From Gordius sp. MW1 (lineage: Eukaryota; Nematomorpha; Gordioida; Gordea; Gordiidae): DNA of 64,000 nt. A model generated the notes under the pieces. The model ran no database searches and had not been told where the DNA came from. It saw only the letters and a list, made by a program, of their open reading frames with translations. Shown here piece by piece: positions 35,592 to 63,516 of the stretch (position 1 is the first letter of the stretch; each line of letters opens with the position of its first letter). A program made the translations under genes and the position numbers. The stretch spans positions 28,086,001 to 28,150,000 of the forward strand of contig OZ038526.1 in NCBI GenBank assembly GCA_964036665.1, written 5' to 3'.

Positions 35592-37918
35592 TGTAGCGAC
35601 ATGAACATTGAGAATGTAGCAAGTCGACGAAACACATATGTTATCCACTTTTGCGCAAAATGTGGAAAGCTGGAAATACGGAAAACTAATCAAATGCATT
35701 GGCAATTTCGCAGAATATGTGTCAAAAGAACTAAAACCAATATGTATGATTTGACCATTTGGTACTTTATGTGTGATCACAAATAGTGTTCATATGTATA
35801 ATTATATTAAGGTATTATATATATTTAAACTCATCTATATATTAATAGGTATATAAGCATTAAATATATACATTTACACTTATGTAAGCACAATATATGA
35901 TTATTATTATAGATTTATACCTATATACATAGCTACTCATACAGACACTTTAATAAATAATATTTTTAGTTGATTTGTAAATACAAATAAGTTTGAAATG
36001 TGTTGCTTTATTACTTGAAAGAATCTATTTAAATCAGAATTTGTTAGCACTTCAAATGCAAAAGCATAATTATGTCAAGCTTATTAATTGAAGGTAACTA
36101 TCAAAAATAAAATGTTTAGCATTTTAAAAGCAAAAATTTAATTGTGTCAAGCAGCAATCATTTTTCACATATTTATATGTTGTTTATTACCTGAGGGGAT
36201 CTATCTAAATCAAAGTTTCTTAGCATTTTAAAAGGAAAAACCATATGTCAAGCAACAATAATTTTTCACAAACTTACAACCTTATGTTATATTACTTCAA
36301 GGAATTTATCTAAATCAAAATTTGTTAGTATTTTGAAAGCAAAAACCTAATATGTCAAGCAACATTCATTTTCACACACTTATATGTTTTATATTACTTG
36401 AAGGAAAATATCTAAATCAACATACAAAAACCAATTAAATGCTTTGACCATTTATCACCTTATGTGATCACAAATAACATTCAGATGTATAATTATATTA
36501 AGGTATTATATATTTATACTCATGTATATATATTTAGGTATATAAGCATTAAATATATACATTTACACTTATATAAGCATGATATATGATTATAAATATA
36601 GATTTTTATATTTACACTCATATAAAGACACTTAATAAACTGTAATACATGTAATATGTACATATTATATAAGATTTTCAATTAAAATGCACAAATAATT
36701 TTGAAATATGTTGCTTTATTACTTAAAGCAATCTATCTAAATCAAAATTTGTTAGCATTTTAAAAACAAAAAACTTAATTATATCAAACTTATTAATTGA
36801 AGATAACTATCTAAATCAAAATATTTAGCATTGTAAAAAAACCTAATTATGTCAAGCAACAATCATTTTTCACAAACTTATATGCTGTTTTATTACTTGA
36901 AGAGAACTATCTAAATCAAAATTTTAGGATTTTAAAAGCAAAAAACCTAATTATGTCAAGCATCAATCATTTTTCACAGACTTATATGTTATTTTATTAC
37001 TAAAAAGAGAGACACCTTAAAAATTTTAGAATCTAGAAATAAAAAAAAAACCTAACAGATGGTAAGTTCTGCCTATTTAATATAAAAAGCTGGGCATTAA
37101 AAGAGGGACTTTATTTGGGATGATGCATCTCCCAATAGTATTTGGGGGACCCAAAAACTTTAAAATCCAAACATGATAAACTAATTTACTAAATAGTAAG
37201 TTCTATATAGACATATAATATATAGAGTACCTACATATATATAAGTAAATATGCATTGTACATAAATATTATTTAAAAGATTAAAATTATGTATTTAAAT
37301 ATATAAGCATAAATAAATTTGCATAGCATTATATATAGTTCTATATGTACAAGTAAATATATATAATGAATAGAAATATTTATAGTATTTCAATACACTA
37401 TGGCTATTTATAAAAAATATAAAAATAAATATAGTACTTTTAAACTATCCTTAATATAAATGTATATATAAATATAATACTCTAATATTATTATTCATAT
37501 TTTATATGTATCTCTAAAATTATAATCATATACTGTGCTTATATAATTGTAAATGTATATCTTTAGTGTTTATATACTTAGGAATATATAGATGGGTTTT
37601 AATATATGTAATAACGATATAATTATGGTATATTATATGTATGTAATATACAGCACATATTTATATATATAATATATTATATATATTGTATATATTTAAT
37701 TATGTAATTAACTCTTTTTAATTTGATATTTTAGATCATATATCTTGTTTGTAAGTACTTTCGTTATTATCGGTTTTCCACATTATGCGTCAGATTCGTT
37801 TTTATCTTCCTCCAATTTCATCGGTTCATATTATTAACGTTCGCTCGCGTTTCGCTTATATGTTTGTTTGATTCCCTGTTGTTATAATAAATTCATATTC
37901 TCCTAAATAAAGACCACA
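35592..37918 (+). repeat. 3' LTR carrying a large insert
   Basis: The first 52 bp and last 120 bp match the 190-bp 5' LTR; about 2.1 kb between them is absent from the 5' LTR. The TTCC target duplication follows directly. Confidence 0.9.
35644..37796. repeat. 2.1-kb AT-rich insert within the 3' LTR
   Basis: The left edge has TTGCGCAAAATGTGGAAAGC and the right edge, read inverted, has GACGCATAATGTGGAAAACC, so loose terminal inverted repeats are present. Inside, units with TATCTAAATCAAAATTTGTT and AACCTAATTATGTCAAGCAA recur about every 110-120 bp (35990-37010), and a larger duplication pairs 35755-35930 with 36450-36625. No coding capacity. It is best read as a non-autonomous element or satellite that entered the LTR; loss of this part from the 5' LTR is the alternative. 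Confidence 0.65.
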
Positions 37919-38100
37919 TTCCTAAGATTATATATATAAGCTAATGCAAAAGTTTGTTATTTACCTTTTTAGATGTATGCTTCTATAATTGTTGAAATTG
38001 TAGTATTTTGTAATAAGTAAGTTCCTAAGATTATGAATATAAGCTAATGCAAAAGTTTGTTATTTACCTATTTAGATGTATGCCTTATAAGTCCCTAATA
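37919..38100. repeat. 112-bp tandem repeat (right part)
   Basis: The array interrupted by the LTR element resumes here with TTCCTAAGATTATATATATA and a further, shorter unit from about 38022. It fades out by about 38100. Confidence 0.85.
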
Positions 38101-38158
38101 TTATAAATATTAAAAAACTTAATTTATACTTTGATTAATTTAGCATTTATTTAATAGA

Positions 38159-38299
38159 ATGGAAGAATATGGTTTTGCTGACATTATGGATTATATGGAA
38201 AATGGGACTATTCCTACATATTTGAATTTGATAGTTGTTTATAAAATATTTTTAATTGTTTTATGTATACTGTTTTTACTTTATATTTACTTTAAATAA
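38159..38299 (+). CDS. Possible 46-residue single-pass membrane microprotein
   Basis: ATG at 38159 with A at -3 and G at +4. The N-terminal part is acidic (MEEYGFADIMDYMENG), then comes an uninterrupted hydrophobic stretch (about residues 22-45, with IFLIVLCILFLLYIYF), then K and TAA. A polyadenylation-type AATAAA overlaps the stop (38295-38300). The layout resembles small membrane regulators such as sarcolamban-type peptides, but there is no sequence match I can name. T-rich DNA gives Phe/Leu/Ile-rich frames by chance, so this is a candidate only. Confidence 0.25.
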   Translation: MEEYGFADIMDYMENGTIPTYLNLIVVYKIFLIVLCILFLLYIYFK

Positions 38300-38439
38300 A
38301 ATATATTATTCTTATTTCAATGTCTAATGATATTTGACAAAACAAGGTTTTAATATGCCTTTTTCCAATAAAGATGATATGTAATGGCTAAAAATATATA
38401 TTTATTAAAATAATAATATCAATATCATTATTTTATATT

Positions 38440-39690
38440 ATAACAGCTTTAGCAGATGCAAAATAAATTTAATAAGTTAAATTTATATAGATTGGATCAC
38501 TATAAAAGAATTAAAACCAAATATATGACACCTAAGATCATCAGAGATTATAAGATTCTTTATATAAAATAATTATTTAAGTTCCCCACCCAACTTTTTA
38601 TAATAGTTTAAAAACTTAATACATATAAATTGAATTTGTTTATAATAGTTAAAATTTAATATTTAATGAAGCTTAATTTATATTATGCTAAACATTTATT
38701 AAAAAAATATTTAATATATTATAACAGCTTTATCAGATGCAAAATAAATTTAATAAGCTAAATTTATATAGATTGGATCACTTATAAAAGAATTAAAACC
38801 AAATATATGACACCTAAGATCATCAGGGATTATAAGATTTATATAAAATAATTATTTAAGTTCCCCACCCCACTTTTTATAATAGTTTAAAATTTAATAC
38901 ATATAAATTGAATTTGTTTATAATAGTTAAAATTTAATATTTAATGAAGCTTAATTTATATTATGCTAAACATTTATTAAAAAAATATTTAATATATTAT
39001 AACAGCTTTATCAGATGCAAAATAAATTTAATAAGCTAAATTTATATAGATTGGATCACTTATAAAAGAATCAAAACCAAATATATGACACCTAAGATCA
39101 TCAGGGATTATAAGATTCTTTATATAAAATAATTATTTAAGTTCCCCACCCCACTTTTTATAATAGTTTAAAAACTTAATACATATAAATTGAATTTGTT
39201 TATAATAGTTAAAATTAAATATTTAATGAAGCTTAATTTATATTATGCTAAACGTTTATTAAAAAAATATTTAATATATTATAACAGCTTTATCAGATGC
39301 AAAATAAATTTAATAAGATAAATTTATATTGATTGGATCACTTATAAAAGAATTAAAACCAAATATATGACACCTAAGATCATCAGGGATTATAAGATCC
39401 TTTAGATAAAATAATTATTTAAGTTCCCCAGTTTCAATAATAGTTTAAAAAAATTAATACATACAAATTAATTGAATTTGTTTATATTAGTTAAAATTAA
39501 ATATTATTTAAGTTCCCCACTTTTTATAATAGTTTGAAAAACTTAACTTAATACATATAAATTAATTGAATTTGTTTATAATAGTTAAAATTAAATATTT
39601 AATGAAGCTTAATTTATATTATGTTAAACCTTTATTAAAAAAAATATTTAATGAAGCTTAATTTATATTATGTTAAACCATTATTGAAAA
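38440..39690. repeat. About 280-bp tandem repeat, four full copies plus remnants
   Basis: TAACAGCTTT recurs at 38441, 38722, 39000 and 39282. Units include ATTGGATCACTTATAAAAGA, ACACCTAAGATCATCAGGGA and AAGTTCCCCACCCCAC. The last copies (39420-39690) are partial and rearranged. No ORF. Confidence 0.9.
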
Positions 39691-41099
39691 ATCTTAACAA
39701 AATTATTGTATAACAAACCACAATTTTTGATTGACATTTATACCAGCCTATAATAATCTTTTTTGCAATTATAGTGCAGAAATACATGATTGACGTGTTT
39801 AATCGACTTACGCAATATCAAACGATACGCGAATTGAACACAGTGGCGTAGCTAGCCTTTTTGCCTTGGGGGGGCTGAGCTGGTCAAGCCTTGGGGGGAC
39901 AAAAATTTGTAACTACTAAAACCTTTAAAAAACAAAATTATGTTTTGCCCCCCCCCCTAATCCAAAACCTGGATACGACCATGGGTCACATAAACGTTGG
40001 ACAAATTAAAATTCCGCTACTACTTTGTTAATTTTTTCTAATAACATCACAGTGGTATGTCTTAGACCGTCATGTTTATAGGGCATAAAATAAATAAAAT
40101 TTATTCTTTAATAAAACAAAGTAATGTAGTTGAAACAATATAGAAAATTTCACATGGTATAATAAGTTTTTGTATAAATGAATTGTAAGGGCACAAAGTG
40201 GAACGGGGATATTGACAAGAAATCGCTGACATTTTAAAAAATAATACAAATAGTAAAAAAACTATACAAAGTTTTTATAAAAATATTTTATTGCCACAAT
40301 CCCAAAAAATCTGGCCATATATATAACAAATTTTAATTTTACATATGCAATTTTGGCAGCATTTTCAGGCAGCATTTATATCAGGAAAACAATGAGAACA
40401 TTTAAAAGCCTTTTTTAAGGCTAGATCCTCAAAAGGCGTAATTATAACATAAAATATAAAAAAAGTTAATTATGTAATTAAAATTCGTTCGAGAAGAGTA
40501 TTTAGAAGTTATTGCCCCTGATGATATTATAGATATATTTGCACAACCACCCTCCCCCCCCCTTTACACCACATAAAAATTAAAATGAACTAATAAATTT
40601 AACGGATAAATGAACCTTAAAATATTCTGTCAAAATTACATGAATCAAAATTTTACTTAATAATTTTAAATGAAATTAGAGATGTGAGATGCACAGAACA
40701 ACTTAGCGTTTGTGTACATTTTGTTGAATCAATGGTACACCAAAAGGAATTTTTGGGGATTTTTATCCCTTGCAAGTTTTGATGCGTTATTGTTTACAAA
40801 ATTAAGGAATTTGTTATTAATATTAATTTACAAACCTTTGATGGGATATCAATATCACTAATAAAGGGGAAAAAATGGTGTCCAAACTATTTTTTGGAAA
40901 ATCACTGGCTTTATATGTGCATGTGGTACATAAAAATATGCAAGATATGTTAAACAATAAGCATGTGAGATGGACAATTAAATTAAATCCAGGATAAAAT
41001 TTTCGTAAATTTACTATTATTTTAATATATTTTGAAAGTGTTAAAAAGTTTAAAAAAAGTTTAAAAGCCCCAGATAATTTTTCATTAAATATTAAAATT

Positions 41100-41990
41100 A
41101 GTCTTTTAATAGTAGTTCATTACGCCTTTTACTCGATGTTGCAAACGAATTTATAATATCATCCGGGGGAATAACATTTATAAAGTCATGTTCGAAGCTC
41201 AATAAAGCTAAGGAAGATAACCTATCTTATCCAATTGTGATGAAGATATTTTTAATCCATTTTAGCAATGAGAACGATTTGCATGAGCATGAAGTTATAG
41301 GGATAGTTAAAATTATTCTATTGAGGGCAAAATTTTAAAAAGTGAAAAAATATCATTGCATTTTATTTACATAATTATTTGCCATTATTGTTTCGGTTTT
41401 AATTCATAATGGTTAATTACTTCTGATAAAAGAGATTTATCGCAAAAAAGGGGATGAAGGGTTTAAACCTTCCATGGGCTTAGCCAAGGGGGGGGGGCAG
41501 GGAGGGGCGGCCGCCTTCCTCTAAATCAAAAATTTTGTTGAAATTTATTAAGATTATGGCTGAAATTGGAAAAAATAATCATTTTGCCCCCTCCTAAATC
41601 ATTATTGCCCCCCCCCCCCCTCTAATTCAAATTCTGGCTATGCCCATGAAACCTTCTAAGGACCTATATAGATTACAAACAATTTACGAAAATCTTAGGT
41701 TTAATTCTGCTATTATTCTATCGATGATAGGATAATATAAATCAATTTCGAAATCCATTAATGAATTGGTAGATTCAAAAGAGTAAAAAGTGTCATACTT
41801 TTTTGATTTTTTAATACGTTTATAAGGTACTTGACTTAATCAAAATTTGAAGCTAAATCTCTCGCCTTATTATAAAGAATTTGATAGTGATCCTCATTTC
41901 TAATATCATTTAAAGTTATAAGGCTATTAACCGTTGAAATTGCATTTATTTAACAAATATTTAGGCTTTATATTATAAAAAGTTATATTC
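41100..41990 (-). pseudogene. hAT transposase pseudogene (C-terminal half)
   Basis: Three minus-strand pieces match hAT transposases of the kind related to ZMYM1-like proteins, in the right order. NDIRNEDHYQILYNKARDLA at about 41880-41940 is followed by an in-frame stop. NSLMDFEIDLYYPIIDRII is at about 41700-41790. RLSSLALLSFEHDF, then DDIINSFATSSKRR, at about 41110-41230 corresponds to the C-terminal dimerisation region. A 176-bp MITE (41473-41648) splits the last two. The N-terminal half, including any BED finger, is not recognisable. Confidence 0.75.
41473..41648. mobile_element. hAT-type MITE, CATGGGCGTAGCC family, nested in the hAT element
   Basis: Ends CATGGGCTTAGCCAAGG and TGGCTATGCCCATG with a perfect target duplication AAACCTTC (41465-41472, 41649-41656). 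It lies inside the transposase pseudogene of 39841-42180 and is therefore younger than that element. Confidence 0.92.
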
Positions 41991-42202
41991 AAAGATAATT
42001 ATAATCTTCATATTTTTTCTTAATTGAGATAAAATAAAAAAAATGGCTTACGGGGCCCAGGGGCCCAAAATTTTTCCCTTGAGGGGGCCCATGGGGCCCG
42101 GTTTTTGCTCTTGGGTGGGCCCGGTTTTTTGCTCTTGGGTGGGCCCGGGCCCCCTGGGCCCCCCCCTAGCTACGCCACTGATTGAACATTACACCGGGCA
42201 GC

Positions 42203-42317
42203 TCTAAAAATTCGGGCATTGCCGGGAGGACACAAGGAGAGTTCGGGCGGGCAGATTAATTATAAAATCAACCCGAGCCGGGTCCGGGCAGAAAAATTCT
42301 AACAAATCTGACCTCTG
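42203..42317. mobile_element. Right-end fragment of the GACCAGATTTG element
   Basis: CTCTAAAAATTCGGGCATTG through CAAATCTGACCTCTG matches the right 115 bp of the copy at 57401-57776. The end read inward is CAGAGGTCAGATTTG, a hAT-like terminus. Confidence 0.7.
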
Positions 42318-42536
42318 ATTTAATCAGTCACACCTTATCCTTTTAGGCATATTCTCGGGTGTATATACGCTCCTGTGCCTACATCGCATTTCAAGGTGTC
42401 CAATAGTTTCGAGATCGTAATGGAATATATTTAAAGGGAGAGGTAAAAGCAAATAAACGTAAACAAATTAAAGGGATATTAATAAGAGAAAAAATGTATA
42501 ACCACACGTGGTTTCGCCTGGTATATCTGCGACTTT

Positions 42537-42693
42537 CATAGGCGTAGCCAAGGGGGGGGGGCGGCTGCCCACCTCTAAATCAAAAAATGTGTTGTAATTT
42601 TTTAAAATTATGGCTAAAATTTCAAAAAAAGTCCATTTTGCAACTCTCTAAATCATTATTGCCCCCTTCTAATACCAGTGCTGGCTACCCATG
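42537..42693. mobile_element. hAT-type MITE, CATGGGCGTAGCC family
   Basis: Ends CATAGGCGTAGCCAAGG and GGCTACCCATG. Flanking octamers GCGACTTT and ACAACTTT agree at 6 of 8 positions. The interior has GGGCGGCTGCCC and the CCATTTTGCAACTC-like right half of the family. Confidence 0.8.
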
Positions 42694-43663
42694 ACAACTT
42701 TTATAAAAATTTTAAATATGTTTGTATACGTAATATTATATTCACACAATTATATGAAAAGGTAAATTTATTCAATGTTTGATACAATGTGCGGGCGGAA
42801 ACTAGCGTAAACTAAGGCAACCATCCAAATCATTTTTAAAGCTACAAAAAACGGGGATTCATACAAAAGAAAGCACATAATTTGGGGCGTTCATATTCTG
42901 TGCCTAGTGAAATACAATATAGTGGCGTAGTCACAATTTTTGGGTTACAATTCGAGTCCTTTCCCCATGCAATTCACCTATCAAACACGATCAAAATAAT
43001 TTTACATGCGTTATTCCATATGATTATAATTTATCAGGCATTACGAACATATCAATGAAGTAAACGTGTAATTTTAACGGCAAAAAGGGGGAAGAAGGGG
43101 GTAGGAGCAATGTGATAGAGGTGGTATTGGGCAAACGCGTACTTTGTTGTATTTGTATTTTTTATACATTTTATGCATTAATATTGATTGACAATTGCTA
43201 AGTAACGTAGCGAAGGTAGTAGTGATTGTTTCAGATTTTTAAATTCGTTTACAACAGTTGTCTTTAGTTGGTGTAACGTACTGATATTGACTTCAAACCG
43301 AAACGTTTTTAAACTTAAGCGTGGAGGAAAAGACGGTTTGAAGAGCGATTTTATACAGTATCCTAGGTAGGTGCGATGTTTTTAACCGTTGCTAGTTTAA
43401 GAAATTTCAATGTTAATAAATCAATATAAATCACTGTGCATAAGAAGTGGGATATAGCCACTTGCTTAAAATACAACCAGAAATCAGTTTATACCGAAAA
43501 ATCTCATTGGGAAGGGAAACGATAATATTTATATGAGTGAGACGATACAAGATTTACAATCAATCGTGATAAAAGATATGCTTATAAAAATGGAAGGAGA
43601 GCATAAAGTTGTATAGTAACGTAATTCTCTCTAAGCCGGAGAGGATTGCTATGCCCTACATTC
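42694..43663. other. Sequence downstream of AMMECR1 (3' UTR and intergenic)
   Basis: The 3' UTR of the minus-strand gene should occupy the upper part of this interval, beyond the MITE at 43664. I did not see a convincing poly(A) signal close to the stop. A G-rich piece lies at 43085-43105. Nothing else recognised. Confidence 0.4.
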
Positions 43664-43818
43664 TAGTGTTGTAACACGGCTGGATTTTGTTTGGTCGACA
43701 TTTGGTTTTAGTCGACTAAACATAAACAAACTTAGTCTATTTTTCTTAGTAGGATGTATGTTTAGTCGACTAAAACCAAAGGTCGACCAAACAAAACCCA
43801 GCCATCTTTACAACACTA
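43664..43818. mobile_element. hAT-type palindromic MITE, TAGTGTTG family, at the AMMECR1 stop codon
   Basis: Begins TAGTGTTGTAACACGG and ends CTTTACAACACTA, and most of the 155 bp is self-complementary (GTCGACTAAA and TTTAGTCGAC arms). Target duplications CTACATTC at 43656-43663 and 43819-43826 are exact. The right duplication contains, on the minus strand, the gene's TAG stop, so the element sits directly after the last codon. Confidence 0.93.
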
Positions 43819-60287
<16,469 letters not shown>

Positions 60288-61384
60288 GAGTGGATATTAG
60301 ATAGAGTTGATATTAATACAGCGTTCTAATGAATTTTATTGCCATTTTATAACAAAAACCCAGGAAAAGTAACCCGTTAACAAACATATGATTTACCAGC
60401 TGTTTTGATTGCCAATAAAAATGCAATGCATAAAACAAGAGTTTATATGCAAATATACTCAAGTTAATACTATCGTGTAATAGCAATTAAATAAACTCTC
60501 TATTGTATAAAAAATTTAGCTATTAATTTACAGAGAAAAACTTTTTTTACTTTTTTGTAAGCGAATTTATAATGCCCACAGACAAAGTTAAATAATAGAT
60601 TGGGAGTTGAATTTTTGTAATTAGATAAATTCTTAAGCAACTATGGCAATTGTAGGAAATTTGATTATATTAAATTTTTTAGACAGATTTTTTAGTTTGT
60701 AGAACATCATATTTAAATGCGACTTTATTTATTAGTGAGAATTATTAAAGTTTTGACTTCGTCTGGGACTCTAAAGCAAAATCTCGTCTCGTCTGGGGGT
60801 GCGATTATTAAAATCGTCTCGGTCTAGAAAAATTTCGTTCTTGTCTCGGCTCGATAAAAATTTTCGACTTGTTTCGACTTAAAAAAAATTCACTAAATAT
60901 AAATTTATCGTAATTATTAAAATTATTAAAATTAAAAAAAAATCAAAGGCAGAGTTGTGAAAAGCTTTAATCCACAAACTTGATAATGATTGGGAACGAC
61001 CTGTCATGAACAATATAAAGATATTAACCAATTAATAAATATAATATTTTCTAAAGAATGTGTAAATCAAATCTTTACTAATAAATTTGAAGTAAAAATA
61101 AAAAAAATAATATATTTTTGCAAAGAATAACATTTGTATCAAATTCATTGTTGTCAAATATGGACTAAAAATTTATAAGTTCACCTATATTTGATCTGGT
61201 TGGGCTAATTTGGACCTTTTATCACTGGCAAAAGCCCAAAATAAACCCTTTGTTTAACTGATTTAAGAAAACTTTTTAGTTCCTTAATACCACAATTAAT
61301 TATAGCTCGTCGTGTTTAGTGCATGTTTACTAAAACGTTATAAACCACAAAGTGCCAATGTATACTTTTAAAATTAATAATATT
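60288..61384. other. Upstream region of AMMECR1
   Basis: Should contain the promoter and 5' UTR of the minus-strand gene; no TATA or initiator can be chosen with confidence, and a 5' untranslated exon cannot be excluded. 60762-60890 carries CGTCTCGTCTGGGG and CTCGGTCT text unlike its surroundings, possibly a repeat fragment. Confidence 0.4.
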
Positions 61385-62465
61385 CAGTGGCGTAACTGCA
61401 CGGGGGGGGGGGGAAATTCTCCCCCCCCCCCGGAAAAAATAATATTTTAGATCTAAAGTTTATATTTTATAGTTGTGCAACGTAACTGACCAAGTAAGAC
61501 ACTTATTAATTTCTATGCAATCTATTGGAATTAGCTCCCACTCCAGATGAAGTTCTTGAGATATTATCGCTGGGAAAAAGAAAATATAAAATTATTTTAT
61601 AATGACTTTCTTTTTTTAATTTTAATGTTGATATACAATTGCTATAAAAAAGGGCCAATCCATTTATCTTTTGTCATAGTATTTTTTATATAAAAGCTAA
61701 TAGGTAAGGAAGAGTTGTGATATTGGGCAAAGATTACAATAATTTATAATCTGATAGGGCGTCCAAGGGATTTTTTGGACGATATCCTTCTATAATTTAT
61801 TTTCATTCGCGTTTCTGGCAAAACAATCAAAGAATTCGGAGGAAATATTATATGGAAATTTGCCAAAATTTGTTTCTTGTTCAAATACCGTCATTTTCTT
61901 TGCATATCTAGGTTTCTTAAGTTCAAAAACTTACAACTTAGCCTTAGTTTCGACTACTATTACTAAGGTTTCTGCTAACTGTCTGACTTGCTGAAGATCT
62001 AGGTCCTTTTTTGCAAGTACTTGCATAATATATTCAGATTGTCGTAGAGAAGTGAGCAAAGTTGCAGCTTTTGTTGCAACATCGTGATCATACCACGTAG
62101 ATATCTTTTCCAATGCTGAATATGGCATCTTGAATCAAAATGTGAGTGGAAACAGCTTTGTGCCGTGATGCCCAACGGGTCACACACACTTGCTTCAATT
62201 TTTCCTTATTTGGTATCTCTTCCATTTCTGACAACATTTCAAGTAAAACTTCATGACGTTTGAATAGATTAAATGGATTGACACTTTTATTAGCAATTCA
62301 TGGGGAATTAGCTCCTACTCCAGATGACGCTGGGAAAAAGAAAATATGAAATTATTTTATAATGATTTTCTTTATGTTTTATACCAGATTTTATAATTTT
62401 AATGTTGAAATTTCTAAAAAAAATTGGAAATTCCCCCCCCCGGAGAAATCCTGGCTTCGTGCCTG
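61385..62465. mobile_element. hAT DNA transposon fossil, CAGTGGCGTA end type
   Basis: Left end CAGTGGCGTAACTGCACGGG and right end CCTGGCTTCGTGCCTG, flanked by ATAATATT and ATAGTATT (7 of 8). Long G and C runs sit at both ends. It carries a minus-strand transposase fragment. An internal sequence is repeated (GGAATTAGCTCCCACTCCAG at 61529 and GGAATTAGCTCCTACTCCAG at 62304). Confidence 0.85.
61931..62290 (-). pseudogene. hAT transposase fragment (ZMYM1-like type)
   Basis: One frame gives RHEVLLEMLSEMEEIPNKEK, then VCVTRWASRHKAVS, the typical RW segment of hAT transposases. A second frame carries YSALEKISTWYDHDVATKAA, then VLAKKDLDLQQVRQLAET, matching the KDLDL segment that follows in the same family. 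The two frames differ by one base near 62120-62130, so the fragment is frameshifted. It covers only the middle of a transposase. Confidence 0.8.
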
Positions 62466-62473
62466 ATAGTATT

Positions 62474-63516
62474 GTTTACAGATTGATAACTAAGCATATT
62501 AGAACCTTGTGAAAACAACAATAAAATAGCATTATTATAGGAATAAAAACATAAGTTTTTAAGTCTTCATTAAAATCATTATAATCAAATTTATGTTCTA
62601 AAATATTAATTTCCATTTATATCTAACTTCACTATTATAAAGGTATAAATATATAATAAAAAAGGATGATGAATTGAAAATGAAAGGAATATATTTCTTA
62701 TAAATGTAAAGAATTTCTAAGACAATGAATATAATATATGAAAGGAATATGATAATTATAAGTTCTTTATTTAAGCCGGGGGAAGGGATGCGAAATGCGA
62801 ACAAAGAAAAAAATGAAAAAAAGTTAGTATATGAAACATATTATTTTACCAACTCGGTTTTGGCTTAAAATATTAAAACATATAATTATAGCAATAATAT
62901 AATCTGTATATTATGATATATAAATATAAGGTATAATAAATTAAACTATTAGTTTTTCATGTATTCATAGATATGACAAATAGTCATTTATCTAAAACAT
63001 TATATGTTAGTATATTTACATTAGACTATTTTTGAAAGCGAAATAAAAGTCTTCAATTGGCACATTTATAGATATTTTAGTGAATTGGATTGCACTTGCC
63101 ATAGTCAGTTTAAAATGAGAAGTAGTGCATATGAGCTTACAACACAATGTTTTTTTAGTTCTAAAATTCAAGGGGTATATTAAGAATTAAAGCAAAAAAA
63201 CTTCTAGAGAACAGGTTCAATCGATTAAGGTTTTATCAAATACTAAAATATAATTTAGGGAATAATTGTTTGGCAGACCAGTGTCCCTAGGGTGTCTAAA
63301 AGATATCGAGCCACCTTAGCTCAACTCGGATAATTAAAAGATGGACCACTATTACCATATCATGCAAGATGAGAAATCGCAAAATTTAAATATGCTTTAT
63401 TAATATATACCACTGCATCATCTCATTCTAAGTCTAAAACTTTGGTATGCTTAATAATGCTATGCATACAAATATGTGATATATAAATTATTAATTATTC
63501 ACATACCCTAAGGGCC
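62474..63516. other. AT-rich spacer
   Basis: No supported gene. A 68-codon minus-strand ORF at 62598-62804 is a hydrophobic translation of AT-rich DNA. Confidence 0.4.

Larger units (their letters stand above)
31477..37918 (+). mobile_element. Ty3/gypsy LTR retrotransposon, CsRn1-like, broken copy
   Basis: LTRs start TGTAGCGACATG and end AAGACCACA, and the whole is flanked by TTCC (31473-31476 and 37919-37922), a 4-bp target duplication. The primer-binding site at 31668 starts TGGTGACC, as in elements primed by tRNA-Trp, which suggests the CsRn1/Kabuki branch. A gag-like region lies at about 31.69-32.43 kb. A pol region at about 32.5-35.4 kb has protease, reverse transcriptase, RNase H and integrase (zinc-binding then catalytic core) in Ty3/gypsy order. 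A purine-rich tract (CTAGGGGGAGAATATC) precedes the 3' LTR. The copy is broken, with roughly four or five interruptions. The LTRs are almost identical where they can be compared, so the insertion looks recent. No envelope gene seen. Confidence 0.92.
39841..42180. mobile_element. hAT DNA transposon, decayed, with transposase remains
   Basis: Ends CAGTGGCGTAGCTAG and CTAGCTACGCCACTG are exact inverse complements, and both flanks are ATTGAACA (39833-39840 and 42181-42188), a perfect 8-bp target duplication. The minus strand carries decayed hAT transposase sequence (about 41100-41990). A MITE of another family is nested at 41473-41648. The ends are rich in G and C runs. The element is about 2.3 kb including the insert. 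Confidence 0.9.

Noticed and set aside
35592-37918. A natural 2.3-kb LTR
   Set aside because: The 5' LTR is complete at 190 bp with matching ends, and the extra part is an internally repetitive AT-rich block, so an insert is the simpler reading; kept open in the findings.
62598-62804. 68-codon hydrophobic minus-strand ORF as a membrane protein
   Set aside because: Composition follows from AT-rich DNA, there is no end signal or good start context, and charged and Ser-rich parts do not form a clear helix layout.
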